Positions 24,143 to 33,166 of a stretch of 64,000 nt of DNA are shown piece after piece. The notes under the pieces are model-generated. The model saw nothing but the letters and a program-made list of their open reading frames with translations. It searched no databases and had not been told where the DNA came from. Location: NCBI GenBank assembly GCA_963736685.1, contig CAVTPZ010000017.1, forward strand, positions 124,001-188,000, written 5' to 3'. A program made the position numbers and the translations under genes. Source of the stretch: DASUPK01 sp963736685. Its GTDB lineage: Bacteria > Actinomycetota > Thermoleophilia > Solirubrobacterales > 70-9. Numbering within the stretch: the first letter of the stretch is position 1; each line of letters starts with the position of its first letter.

Positions 24143-25075
24143 ATGGACGTCGCGTTGCGCGTTGCCGTAGTCGACATCGGCACCAACTCGACCCGGCTGC
24201 TGATCGCAGACGTGGAAGGCACCGGGGTCTACGAGGTCGAGCGCCGGACGACCGTCACCAACATGGGCCGTGGCGTCGATCACACCGCCACCATCTGCTC
24301 GGATGCCGTGGAGGACGTCTGCTCGGCGATCGCGGACTACAAGGCCCACTTCGAGGAGATGGGCGCCGAGCGGGTGATGGCGATCGCCACCAGCGCGGTG
24401 CGCGACGCGGTCAACGGCGAGGCGTTCATCGCTGAGCTTCGCGAGCGGTTCGACCTCGACGCTCGCATGCTCACCGGCGCCGAGGAGGCCCACCTCACCT
24501 ACCTGGGCGCGACGGCGCACAGGCCGACAACGGGCTCGACCCTCGTCTTCGACATCGGCGGCGGCTCCACGGAACTCGTCGTCGGCACCGGCCGAGAGGT
24601 CGGCTTTCACACTTCGCTGCTGGCCGGCACGATCCGGCATTCCGAGCGCCACCTCACCTCGGACCCTCCGGGCCCTCATCAGCTCGAGGATCTGGCCACC
24701 GACATTCGCAACCTGATCGACCGGGGAGTCGCGGCCCAGCCCGACGGCGTGCCGACGCGCGCGATCGCCGTGGCCGGGACCCCCACCTCGCTCGCCGCCA
24801 TCGACCAGGAGCTCGAGCCATACGACTCGGGCCGCGTGCACGGCTACCACCTCGGTCTGCAGAGGATCCAGCGGATGCTCAGCCGGCTCTCGTCGGTACC
24901 GCTCGCAGAGCGGCTCCACATCCCGGGACTCCATCCCGGACGCGCTCCGACGATCATCGCCGGGACCGTCATTCTCGTCCAGGTGATGCGTGCCTTCGGC
25001 CTGCAGGAGGTGGAGGTCTCCGAGCTGGACATCCTCCACGGATCCGCGCTCTCGGCCGCGATGTCCCCCGCCTGA
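24143..25075 (+). CDS. Ppx/GppA-family phosphatase (exopolyphosphatase or pppGpp phosphatase)
   Basis: About 310 residues of the ASKHA fold with VAVVDIGTNSTRLLIA, ATSAVRDAVNG, VFDIGGGSTELVVG and AVAGTPTSLAA. The length matches the short two-domain actinobacterial Ppx proteins, which release phosphate from polyphosphate or convert pppGpp. ATG 24143 gives the family N-terminus; in-frame starts at 24113 and 24071 are possible. Confidence 0.88.
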   Translation: MDVALRVAVVDIGTNSTRLLIADVEGTGVYEVERRTTVTNMGRGVDHTATICSDAVEDVCSAIADYKAHFEEMGAERVMAIATSAVRDAVNGEAFIAELRERFDLDARMLTGAEEAHLTYLGATAHRPTTGSTLVFDIGGGSTELVVGTGREVGFHTSLLAGTIRHSERHLTSDPPGPHQLEDLATDIRNLIDRGVAAQPDGVPTRAIAVAGTPTSLAAIDQELEPYDSGRVHGYHLGLQRIQRMLSRLSSVPLAERLHIPGLHPGRAPTIIAGTVILVQVMRAFGLQEVEVSELDILHGSALSAAMSPA

Positions 25076-25119
25076 GCCGAGCTTTGGCCGGTTTGTAGTG
25101 ACTTCGGAGGATCAACCGA

Positions 25120-25365
25120 ATATTGGGTATTGCTTCCGTCCCGGCCCGGATTAATATTAGGGAGGTCGGGAGAATTGGTGCTGGGCCGGACGCCCAAACA
25201 CCGCCTCTCGGCCCATAGGGTCCGGGCGTTTGCCGCAAGGCGCCTCCCGTCGCCTGGATCCACTACATACCCCCCAAGTAAGGCCCCTGAGACGTACCCC
25301 TGCCCGTCCTGACGGGGCCTGTTTGCAAAGACCGGCCGCCATGGATTGGCGGCCGGTCTTCGTTG
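25120..25365 (+). ncRNA. Candidate small RNA with own promoter and terminator
   Basis: TTGCTT (25130-25135), 16 bases, TAATAT (25152-25157) looks like a vegetative promoter, and a strong terminator ends at 25360. The 200 bases between hold no credible gene but several GC-rich inverted segments. It is not recognisable as tmRNA, RNase P or SRP RNA. A 6S-like or regulatory RNA, or a long leader of the hydrolase, are the options. Confidence 0.4.
25328..25360 (+). terminator. Strong intrinsic terminator
   Basis: AAGACCGGCCGCC and its exact complement form a 13-bp stem with a seven-base loop, followed by a T-rich stretch. It precedes the hydrolase gene by 40 bases. Confidence 0.8.
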
Positions 25366-25399
25366 TATTTGCGATTCCAGTGTGCTCTAGGGTGAGTTC

Positions 25400-26353
25400 A
25401 TGACTGATGCAGGGGGTCCCCGCCTCTTCGACGAGTGGGAGATCGAGCTCCACGGCCACCAGGTCGTCTACCGGATCGCCGGCGACGGGCCGCCGGTCGT
25501 ATTGATTCACGGAATGGTCAACTCCTCCAAGCACTGGGAGAAGGTCGCCCTGCAACTCGCTGAGCGCTACACCGTCATCGCTCCCGATCTGCTCGGTCAC
25601 GGCGACAGCGCCGCGATCCGGGGTGACTACTCGCTCGGCGCTCACGCATCCAGCATCCGCGACCTGCTGACGACCATCGGGATCGAGAGAGCCACGATCG
25701 TGGGCCACTCCCTGGGCGGCGGCATCGCGATGGTCTTCTTCTACCAATTCCCGCAGAGGGTCGAGCGCCTCGCCCTGATCTCGAGCGGCGGCCTCGGTCA
25801 CGAGGTCAGCCCGATGCTTCGAGGGGCCGCCCTGCCGGGAGCCTCCGCTGGGATCTGGCTGGTAGCCAACCGGCGAGTCCGCGCGACGGTCGAACGCGTC
25901 GGAGAACGGATGCGCGCCCGCGGCAGTCGCAAGGGTCTCTACGTCCAGGCGGTTGCACGCGCAATGCGCCCTCTGCAGGAGGCGGCGGCGCGCCGGGCGT
26001 TCCTGCAGACCCTCCGGTCGGTGATCGACGTGCGCGGCCAGCACGTCAGCGCCATTGACCGGCTCTACCTGCTGGGCCAGTTGCCGACGCTGATCGTCTG
26101 GGGCGAGCGCGACAACACCATCCCGATCAAGCACGGCCTCGCCGCCCACGAGCGGATTCCGAACAGTCGCTTCGTCTCCCTGCCGAAGGCGGCGCACTTC
26201 CCCAATCTCGAGGATCCCGACGGGCTGGCAGACGCTCTGCTGGCGTGGCTCGACGAGACCGAGCCGGGACTGATCGAGGACGCCGAATGGGGATCGATCG
26301 TGGGAGCGCGCTCGCCGCGCAGGCAGCGGCTAGGTGTCCAGCCCGGCGCCTAG
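25400..26353 (+). CDS. Alpha/beta hydrolase
   Basis: The 317-residue protein has VVLIHGMVNSSKHWEKVA (oxyanion region), VIAPDLLGHGDS, the nucleophile elbow GHSLGGGIA, the acid in WGERDNTIP and the catalytic His in PKAAHFPNLEDP. All triad positions are present. The group includes haloalkane-, epoxide- and ester-hydrolysing enzymes, so the substrate is open. It converges with the flavoenzyme gene at 26350 with a 4-base overlap. Confidence 0.85.
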   Translation: MTDAGGPRLFDEWEIELHGHQVVYRIAGDGPPVVLIHGMVNSSKHWEKVALQLAERYTVIAPDLLGHGDSAAIRGDYSLGAHASSIRDLLTTIGIERATIVGHSLGGGIAMVFFYQFPQRVERLALISSGGLGHEVSPMLRGAALPGASAGIWLVANRRVRATVERVGERMRARGSRKGLYVQAVARAMRPLQEAAARRAFLQTLRSVIDVRGQHVSAIDRLYLLGQLPTLIVWGERDNTIPIKHGLAAHERIPNSRFVSLPKAAHFPNLEDPDGLADALLAWLDETEPGLIEDAEWGSIVGARSPRRQRLGVQPGA

Positions 26354-27709
26354 GCGGTCGCCATCGCCACCGAGTGGTTGGCGACGATGCGATTGTCGGG
26401 ATCCCAGCTCCGCTTGACCTGCGAGAGCCTCTTGCAGGTCTCCTCGGGCAGGATCGCCTCGACGTCACAGGGACGCTCGGCGTAGTTGTAGTAGCCGCCG
26501 TCCGCGGCCCAGGGGCCGAGCGCCTCGTGGAGCTTGTCGAGCTGGCCCTCGATCGGATCGCGCATGGCCGGGTCCATCAGCATGCCGATCCCGAGCATCA
26601 CGTACTCGGCGTCGAGCTTGTCGAGCGCGCCCGCGTCCGCCGGCGCGCGCCCCAGCGCCCCGCCGAGATGACGAAGTTCGGCGAGCAGCAGCGGCGAGTC
26701 CGATTCCGGTCCCGCGGCCGCGACGAACGCGTCGAGGGCCTCGTCGGGCAGCTCCTTGACCGTCGCGTGGTGGCCGAGGCCCGGGACGGGCGGCTCGGGA
26801 TCCATCGCGATCCGGGTCAGCGCCGGCGTGGGGATCTGGTCGAAGGCGTCCATGACGGGCTCACCGATCTCCCGGAGCGGTGCGACCAGCCTCTCCCCCT
26901 CCTCCCTGTCGCCGATGCAGCAGGCGGTGATCGCAAGCCACTTCTTCCCACGGATCTCCTCGGGGATATCTGGGATCGGGGGGAGGTTCAGCATGCGGAC
27001 CATGCTCCCGACCTCCTCGGGGAACCTCGGCGGTCCAATCGCGATAGCGGCGCAGTCCGGCCTCGGTGACGTCGGGCGAGAAGAGCAGGCCGCCGGCGTA
27101 TACCTCGGCCACCGGAAAGAGATTGACGTGCAGCGCCGTGACGATCGCGAACCCGCCGCCCCCGCCCCGAAGAGCCCAGAAGAGGTCCGGTTCGCTGCCC
27201 GAATCGACCGTGCGCGCCTCGCCGTCCGCGGTGACCACCTCCATCGAGGTCACGTTGTTGCAGGCCCAGCCGTACTTGCGGCCGAGCCAGCTCAGCCCCC
27301 CTCCCAGCGTGTACCCGGTCACCCCCACGTTCGGAGATGTGCCCGGAAGGAAGGACATGCCCTTCTCGTGCGCGGCGCCGCCGATCTGCTCGGCGAGCAC
27401 GCCCGCCTCCATGCGGGCGGTGCCATCGGCGACCTCGACCGCCTGCATGCGCTCGGTCTTGATCAGGATCGTGTCCTCCAGCGATCCCATCGCGACCGCT
27501 CCGTGTCCCGTCCCCTGACCGGTGACACGCAGGCCGTTCTCGCCCGCGAAGGCGACCGTCTTTGAGACGTCGTCGGCGCTCTCCACGAATGTGACAGCGG
27601 CGGGCTGCTGGTCGGCCGCGAGGTTCCAGGCCTGGCGCGCCTCCTTCCAGTCGGTGTCGCTCGGTGTCGCCACCCGTCCCCGGATCGAAAGCTCAGAGAA
27701 GTCACCCAT
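26350..27709 (-). pseudogene. FAD-binding (BBE/PCMH) oxidoreductase with one frameshift
   Basis: The N-terminal frame (27709 to about 27020) has GQGTGHGAVAMGSLEDTILI and GVTGYTLGGGLSWLGRKYGW; the C-terminal frame continues as MVRMLNLPPIPDIPEEIRG to 26350. The break lies at a run of four G (27019-27022, C on the coding strand): removing one restores EVPEEVGSMVRML. The gene is a paralogue of 21596-23146. With a single homopolymer difference, a sequencing or assembly error is as likely as real loss. Confidence 0.8.
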
Positions 27710-27782
27710 GCCGGCCGGACTCTATGTCAGCCGAGGCCGGATTGGCAAGACATAGGATCCGGGTCCCGCGAGCGAGGAGACC

Positions 27783-27861
27783 GTGGACGAACACCTTCCA
27801 GGGCTACATGGAAGGCGCCGTCAAGAGCGGGGAGCGCGCGGCCATGGAGGTCGCTGGCTGA
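27783..27861 (+). pseudogene. C-terminal scrap of a flavin amine oxidase
   Basis: The frame reads NTFQGYMEGAVKSGERAA and stops, matching YTFQGYMEGAVKSGERAA at the end of the following amine-oxidase gene (29255-29325), at both protein and DNA level. It marks a second, almost wholly deleted copy of that gene. Confidence 0.7.
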
Positions 27862-27862
27862 T

Positions 27863-29341
27863 CGAGACGGCGCGAGGTCCTGCAGGGGGCAACCGCCGCG
27901 GTCGCCGCCGGCACCGTCTGGTCCGCGCTCGGCTGCGGAGGCTCCAACCCGCCCCAGCACGATGAGCCGATCGCGGTGGTGGGCGGCGGGCTGGCGGGGC
28001 TCGTCTGCGCGCACGGCTCAGCGGCTGGTCACCGCGCGGTCGTGCACGAGGCGAGCGATCGCCTGGGCGGCGCGTCTGGACCATCCGGGACTACTTCGCC
28101 GAGGGGCAGATCGCCGAGCACGGCGGCGAGCTGATCGACAGCGATCACGTCGCGATGCGGGCGCTGGTCGCCGAGCTCGGGCTGTCGCTCGACAACGTGA
28201 TCGCCGCCGAGAAGCCCGGGACCGGGCGACGTGTTCCGCTTCAACGGCAGCCCACTACCCCGTTGAGCCAGGCGGTCGCCGACTTCGGCGCTGTCTACCC
28301 GAAGCTCAAGCGCGACCTGGCCGAGGCCGGCTATCCCACGCTCCACAACCACCACAAGCCCCGCGGCGTCCAGCTCGACCACATCTCGATCGCCGACTGG
28401 CTCGAGCCGAACGTGCCGGGCGGACTGGATCGAACCTGGGACGGCTGCTCGACGTCGCATACAACACCGAGTTCGGCGCGGACACCGGCGATCAGACCTC
28501 GCTGAACCTGCTCTACCTGCTCGGCTATTCGGGCGGCGGCCGCCTCCGGCTCTTCGGCGCGTCGAACGAGAAGTTCCGGGTCCGAGGGTGGCAACGACCA
28601 GGTGGTTGGAGCGCCTCGCGAAGCAGCTCGAAGGGCAGGTGACGCTCAACTCGGAGCTGGTCGAGATCAGCCGGCTCGATGACGGCCGTCTACCAGCTCA
28701 CCTTCGACGGCGACGGCGGGACCAAGGCGGTGCGCGCGCCGAAGGTGGTGCTGGCGATCCCGTTCGCGGTGATGCGCGAGTCCGTGGACTACTCGGGTGC
28801 GGGGTTCGACCCGGTGAAGACCATGGCGATCGAGCAGCAGGGCATGGGGACCAACTCGAAGCTCAACGTCCAGTTCTCGACACGAAGCTGGCACGCGGAC
28901 GACGCCAACGGCAGCACCTACTGCCGACGACCGGCTACCAGTCCACCTGGGAGGCGAGCCGCGCCCAGCCGGGGCGCGCAGGGATCCTGGTCGACTACAC
29001 GGGCGGGACGCATCGGCAGGGACTTCGGCGGCGCCACAGCGGATGAGCGCGCCAGGCGCTTCGTCGACGCAGCTCTGGACCCGACGCTGCCGGGGGTCGA
29101 CGGACTACAACGGCCGCGCCGTGCTCGACTACTGGACCGGCCGGCCCCTCACCCGCGGCAGCTACTCCTACTACCGGGTCGGGCAGATGACGGCATTCGC
29201 CGGGGTCGAGGGCAAGCCCAGCGGCAACTGCCACTTCGCCGGGGAGCAGACCTCGTACACCTTCCAGGGCTACATGGAGGGCGCCGTCAAGAGCGGCGAG
29301 CGGGCGGCGATCGAGATCGCCGGCGCGGACCCTGGACGGCG
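27863..29341 (+). pseudogene. Flavin monoamine oxidase-family gene with many frameshifts
   Basis: Joining all three frames gives a twin-arginine-like start (SRRREVLQGATAAVAAGTVW), the FAD motif IAVVGGGLAGLVCA, AEHGGELIDSDH, LSQAVADFGAVYPKLKRDL, SLNLLYLLGYSGGGRL, APKVVLAIPFAVMRE and the FAD-binding end FAGEQTSYTFQGYMEGAVKS. At least eight frame changes occur along 1.5 kb, so no intact product can be made from this sequence. The family oxidises amines or amino acids. The neighbouring MFS gene is intact, so the damage is local. Confidence 0.8.
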
Positions 29342-29387
29342 CTGGATGCCCGGCCGCACTCGGCAGCGATCGCGCGGTCGCACCGTG

Positions 29388-30641
29388 CTACGGCTTCGCC
29401 TCCGCTCCGAGATGGATCGACCTGCGGTCTCTGGGATCGGCCACCCGATCGAAGGCGATCCGGGCGACCAGCGCGCCGGCGATCCCGGCGACCCCCGCCA
29501 TCACGAGCGCCGCCCGCGGATCGATGGCCTGCGAGAGCCAACCCGATAGCGGGCCGCCGATCGGGGTCGAACCGAGGAAGACGATCGAGTAGAGCGCCAT
29601 CACCCTCCCTCGCATGTTCGGCTGAGAGGCGAGCTGCAATGAGGAGTTGATGCTCGCGGCCAGGGTCACCGTCGCCGCTCCGAGCGGAGCGAGGGCTGCG
29701 ATCTCCAACGCGATGCTGGGCGCGCCGGCCGCGAGCAGCGCGATCACGCCGAACATCAGTGACGCGCCGACCAGGAGCATCGGGGTGACGGAGCCGCGCG
29801 CTCCGTTGATCAGGGCGCCGATGATCGCTCCGATGCCCATCGCGGCCACCAGGACCGCGTAGGTCGAGGGCCCACCGTGGAAGGTGAACCGGGCGAGCAG
29901 CGGGAGGACGACCTGGAAGTTGTAGCCGAGGGTTCCCACGATGGCCATCAGCGCCAGCGGGATCCAGAGCTCCGGCTCGCGGCGGACGTAGGCAAGGCCG
30001 GCGCGAACTGCGCCGGGCTCGCGCGGTACGGTCGCGGAGGGCTGCAGCCGCTCGGTGTCCAGACCGGCGAGCACCCAGATCATGAAGGCGAAGCTCGCGG
30101 CGTTGAGGGCGAAGCAGGGCTCCACGCCGACCGTGGCGATCAGCACTCCGGCGAAGGCGGGGCCAACGACGCGGGCGCTGTGAACCAGCACGCTGTTCAG
30201 GCTGACCGCGTTGACGACGCGGTCGGAGCCGACCATCTCCATGACGAACGCCTGCCGGGTCGGGTAGTCGACGGCGTTGACACAGCCGCGGACGAAGACC
30301 AGCGAGAAGACCATCCAGGGGACGAGCGCGCCTTCGGCCGAGAGGGCGAACATGGTCAGCGGGGCGATCATGTGGAGGCCCTGTGTGAGGAGAAGCAGGC
30401 GGCGCTTCGGCACGCGATCGGCGATCAGTCCACCCCAGGCGCCGAAGATCAGCATCGGCAGGAACTGGAGCGCGGTCGTGATGCCCACCGCGAGGCCGCT
30501 GCCGGTGAGCGAGAGGATCACCCACATCTCGGCGATCATCTGCATCCAGTTGCCGGACAGCGAGACGAGCTGCCCGGTGAAGTAGCGGCGGAAGTTCGGG
30601 ATCTGCAGACTCGCGAAGGAGCGGCCCAGGGCCTCTGTCAC
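29388..30641 (-). CDS. MFS transporter (EntS/MFS_3 type)
   Basis: The 417-residue protein has 12 predicted helices. It begins SLQIPNFRRYFTGQLVSLSG and has GLIADRVPKRRLLLLTQ, the MFS loop 2-3 motif, and a second copy region near PNMRGRVMALY. This layout is typical of the EntS-like exporters (siderophores, macrolides). It overlaps by four bases with the MarR gene upstream, so it is an operon with its own regulator, most likely for efflux. Confidence 0.88.
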   Translation of the reverse strand: MTEALGRSFASLQIPNFRRYFTGQLVSLSGNWMQMIAEMWVILSLTGSGLAVGITTALQFLPMLIFGAWGGLIADRVPKRRLLLLTQGLHMIAPLTMFALSAEGALVPWMVFSLVFVRGCVNAVDYPTRQAFVMEMVGSDRVVNAVSLNSVLVHSARVVGPAFAGVLIATVGVEPCFALNAASFAFMIWVLAGLDTERLQPSATVPREPGAVRAGLAYVRREPELWIPLALMAIVGTLGYNFQVVLPLLARFTFHGGPSTYAVLVAAMGIGAIIGALINGARGSVTPMLLVGASLMFGVIALLAAGAPSIALEIAALAPLGAATVTLAASINSSLQLASQPNMRGRVMALYSIVFLGSTPIGGPLSGWLSQAIDPRAALVMAGVAGIAGALVARIAFDRVADPRDRRSIHLGAEAKP

Positions 30642-31078
30642 TCGAGCATCCCCTCCATCAGCTCGGCGGCCCGCTCCAGGGTGCGGCGGTCTTCGACGTC
30701 GAGCTTGGAGAGGCGAGTGGCCAGATAGGCCGTCTTGCGCGCGCGGAGGCGCTTCAGAAGCTCACGGGCCTCGGGGGTGGCGCTGAGAATCGACGCGCGC
30801 CCATCCTCGGGATCCCTGACCCTCTCCACCAGTCCCGCCGTCTCGAGGTGTCGCACGATACGGGTGGCGGTCGGGCGCTTGATCCGCTCACGCTCGGCAA
30901 CCTCGCTGGGCGAAAGAGGGCCATGCCGCTCGATCGTCGCGAGCGCAGCCACCTGGGACGGGCCAAGATCAGTGCCGGCCTCCTGCCGTAGGCGGCGCGC
31001 CATCCGGGTGATCGCCCAGCGCAGGCGCGGGGCGAGCTCCTCCTTGATCTCCGGTGCAGTGGCAGAAGTAGTTTGCAT
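30638..31078 (-). CDS. MarR-family regulator of the adjacent MFS gene
   Basis: The 146-residue protein has the MarR winged helix (PLSPSEVAERERIKRPTATR, then ERVRDPEDGRASILSATPEA). It precedes the transporter with an ATGA overlap. A palindrome at 31093-31106 just upstream of the start is the likely operator, so it should repress itself and the transporter. Confidence 0.87.
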   Translation of the reverse strand: MQTTSATAPEIKEELAPRLRWAITRMARRLRQEAGTDLGPSQVAALATIERHGPLSPSEVAERERIKRPTATRIVRHLETAGLVERVRDPEDGRASILSATPEARELLKRLRARKTAYLATRLSKLDVEDRRTLERAAELMEGMLE

Positions 31079-31092
31079 CGCTAATTAGCTTA

Positions 31093-31106
31093 GCAAACTT
31101 GTTTGC
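31093..31106. promoter_or_regulatory. MarR operator
   Basis: GCAAAC-TT-GTTTGC, a near-perfect palindrome 15 bases from the MarR start. A further imperfect inverted repeat (TTTGC ... GCAAA around CTAATTAG) overlaps it. Confidence 0.55.
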
Positions 31107-31180
31107 GGCCGGTTCAATGGACGGACCGCCTCGCCCGCTACCCTGCCACGGAGACGGTCTAGCTCTCTACCCTGCCGGGG

Positions 31181-32194
31181 ATGCGCCGTTCGCCAGGGAA
31201 CGTCGTCCTCGTCGCCACGCTCGGCCTACTGCTGGTCGCGGCCGGCGTCGCCGTGGCGAAGAAGAAGCACCACCACGGCCTGCCGCGCGGTCCCTATCCG
31301 AGCCTCGGGTCCTGCGCGCTCTTTCCGGCTTCGTCAGCTGCCGCCAACGCTCCGTCGGCCGGCGATGAGTCGGCCTGGAACCAGGACATCTCGGCCGCGC
31401 CGCCGGATCCGAACTCGACCGCGTACATCTCCTACATCTCCGCACATGGCGGTGACCTCATCCACCCGGATTTCGGCTCCCCGCGCGAGTACGGATTCCC
31501 ATACGCCGTCGTCAGCAAGAGGCAGAAGCGAACGAAGGTCAACTTCACCGCTTACGGAGACGAGTCCGACCATGGTCCGTACCGCGTGCCGCTCAAGTCC
31601 CTGGTGGAGGGCGGGCAGAGCTCGGACGGCGACCGCCACGTGCTCACCGTGGATTCCGCGCGCTGCAAGCTCTACGAGCTCGGTCGGGCCTTTGCCCGCA
31701 AACGGCCGAGGCCCCATTGGAACGCCGACGTCGGCGTGATCTGGGACCTGCGCTCGGCTGCGCTACGGCCGGATGGCTTCACCTCGGCTGACGCGGCCGG
31801 ACTGCCGATCTTCCCCGGCCTGGTGCGATATGACGAAGCGGCCTCCGGGCACATCAATCACGCGATCCGGGTGACCGTCGACTCGACCCAGGACGCCTAT
31901 CTGCACCCCGCCTCTCACTGCGCCGGGAACACCTCCAGCGCAAGCGCCCCGCCGATGGGCCTGCGGCTGCGGCTGGGCGCCGGCTACGACATCTCCGGCA
32001 TCGCGGGACCGGCCCACGCGATCGCCGCGGCGATGAAGCAGTACGGGCTGATCGTGGCCGACAACGGCTCGAACTGGTACATCTCGGGCACCTCGGATCG
32101 CCGCTGGTCCGATGAGAACCTCGATCAGCTCAAGTCGATTCCCGGCTCGGCCTTCCAGGTAGTGCAAAGCGCCGCAGCCATTCACCGCTGCTGA
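31181..32194 (+). CDS. Secreted protein of unknown function
   Basis: The 337-residue protein has an N-terminal hydrophobic segment (VVLVATLGLLLVAAGVAVA) and a His/Lys stretch. A globular part carries SAWNQDISAAPPDPNS, WDLRSAALRPDGFTSADAAG, LVRYDEAASGHINHAIRVT and DNGSNWYISGTSDRRWSDEN. This motif set is widespread in soil bacteria without an assigned reaction. The 3' end overlaps the convergent transporter gene by 65 bases. Confidence 0.75.
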   Translation: MRRSPGNVVLVATLGLLLVAAGVAVAKKKHHHGLPRGPYPSLGSCALFPASSAAANAPSAGDESAWNQDISAAPPDPNSTAYISYISAHGGDLIHPDFGSPREYGFPYAVVSKRQKRTKVNFTAYGDESDHGPYRVPLKSLVEGGQSSDGDRHVLTVDSARCKLYELGRAFARKRPRPHWNADVGVIWDLRSAALRPDGFTSADAAGLPIFPGLVRYDEAASGHINHAIRVTVDSTQDAYLHPASHCAGNTSSASAPPMGLRLRLGAGYDISGIAGPAHAIAAAMKQYGLIVADNGSNWYISGTSDRRWSDENLDQLKSIPGSAFQVVQSAAAIHRC

Positions 32195-33059
32195 GGCCCT
32201 CGCTCGGCGCGTTCACCATCCGCACGCCGATCAGCGCGAGAACCAGGCCCGCCACGGCGCCGATGCTGAGCGGCTGGCCGAGGATCGGTACACCGGCGAT
32301 CGCCGTCGCGGCCGGCACCAGATAGAGGAAGCTGGTCGCCTCGCCGCTCTTCTCGTTGCGAAGCAGCCAGAAGAAGAGCATCACTGCGCCGATCGAGAGA
32401 CCGAAGATCAGCCACGCCAGAGGCGCCAGGGCCTCCGCGCTCAGGCCGAAGCCCTGCGTGACGGCGGCGAGCGGGGCGATCACGGCGGTCGCGGTGAGCA
32501 GCTGGATCGTGTTCGCCACCTTCGGGTCCACATCGGAGCCGTAGGCCCTCTGCACGAGAGTGCCACCGACCAGCCCGGCGAGGCCGATGACCGCGAACAT
32601 GAACCCGAGGGCCGATCCGCCGCCATGCAGCTCCTCGATGACGGCGAGGACGACCCCTCCCACGCCGATCACGGAGCCCAGCCATTGGATTGGGGCAAGG
32701 TGCTCGTCGAGCAGGAACGTTGCGAGCACAGCCACCAGGAGCGGACTCGAGCCGGCGAGCAGCGCCGTCAAGCCGGCGGGCACGCCGTGCTCCAGCGCCA
32801 GGAAGATCCCGACGAACTGCGCCGCCTGCAGCAGAAGGCCCACCACGACCATCTGCACGATTGCTCTCGGCTCATGCGGCCACGGGGCACGCATCGCCAT
32901 CGCGATTGCGGCCATCACCAGCGCGGCGACGCTCATGCGCCAGAAGAGGATCGAGAGACCCGGGGCGTGGCGAACCGCCAGCGTCCCGACGATGAAGCCG
33001 CTGGACCAGATCGGCACCATTGCGGCCTTGGCGAGTCGAAGCCTTGGTCGCTTGCTCAT
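32130..33059 (-). CDS. EamA-family (DMT) transporter
   Basis: The 309-residue protein has ten predicted helices in two EamA repeats: MVPIWSSGFIVGTLAVRHAP opens the first and GLAGLVGGTLVQRAYGS the second. Family members move small metabolites or amino acids, usually outward. The substrate is not predictable. The C-terminal tail overlaps the convergent secreted-protein gene. Confidence 0.87.
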   Translation of the reverse strand: MSKRPRLRLAKAAMVPIWSSGFIVGTLAVRHAPGLSILFWRMSVAALVMAAIAMAMRAPWPHEPRAIVQMVVVGLLLQAAQFVGIFLALEHGVPAGLTALLAGSSPLLVAVLATFLLDEHLAPIQWLGSVIGVGGVVLAVIEELHGGGSALGFMFAVIGLAGLVGGTLVQRAYGSDVDPKVANTIQLLTATAVIAPLAAVTQGFGLSAEALAPLAWLIFGLSIGAVMLFFWLLRNEKSGEATSFLYLVPAATAIAGVPILGQPLSIGAVAGLVLALIGVRMVNAPSEGLSSGEWLRRFALPGRPSREST

Positions 33060-33166
33060 CTCCTAGCCCTTTCTCGCATTGGTCACCGATCAAACGTCAG
33101 CGACCCGCGGGCTGTGAGGCCAGGCCGGCGGGCCTGCGGAATGGGCCGCCTGATAAATACCTGAAC

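Noticed and set aside
25120..25365. tmRNA, RNase P RNA or SRP RNA
   Set aside because: None of their conserved signatures (tRNA-like ends, the RNase P core, the SRP tetraloop region) is visible.
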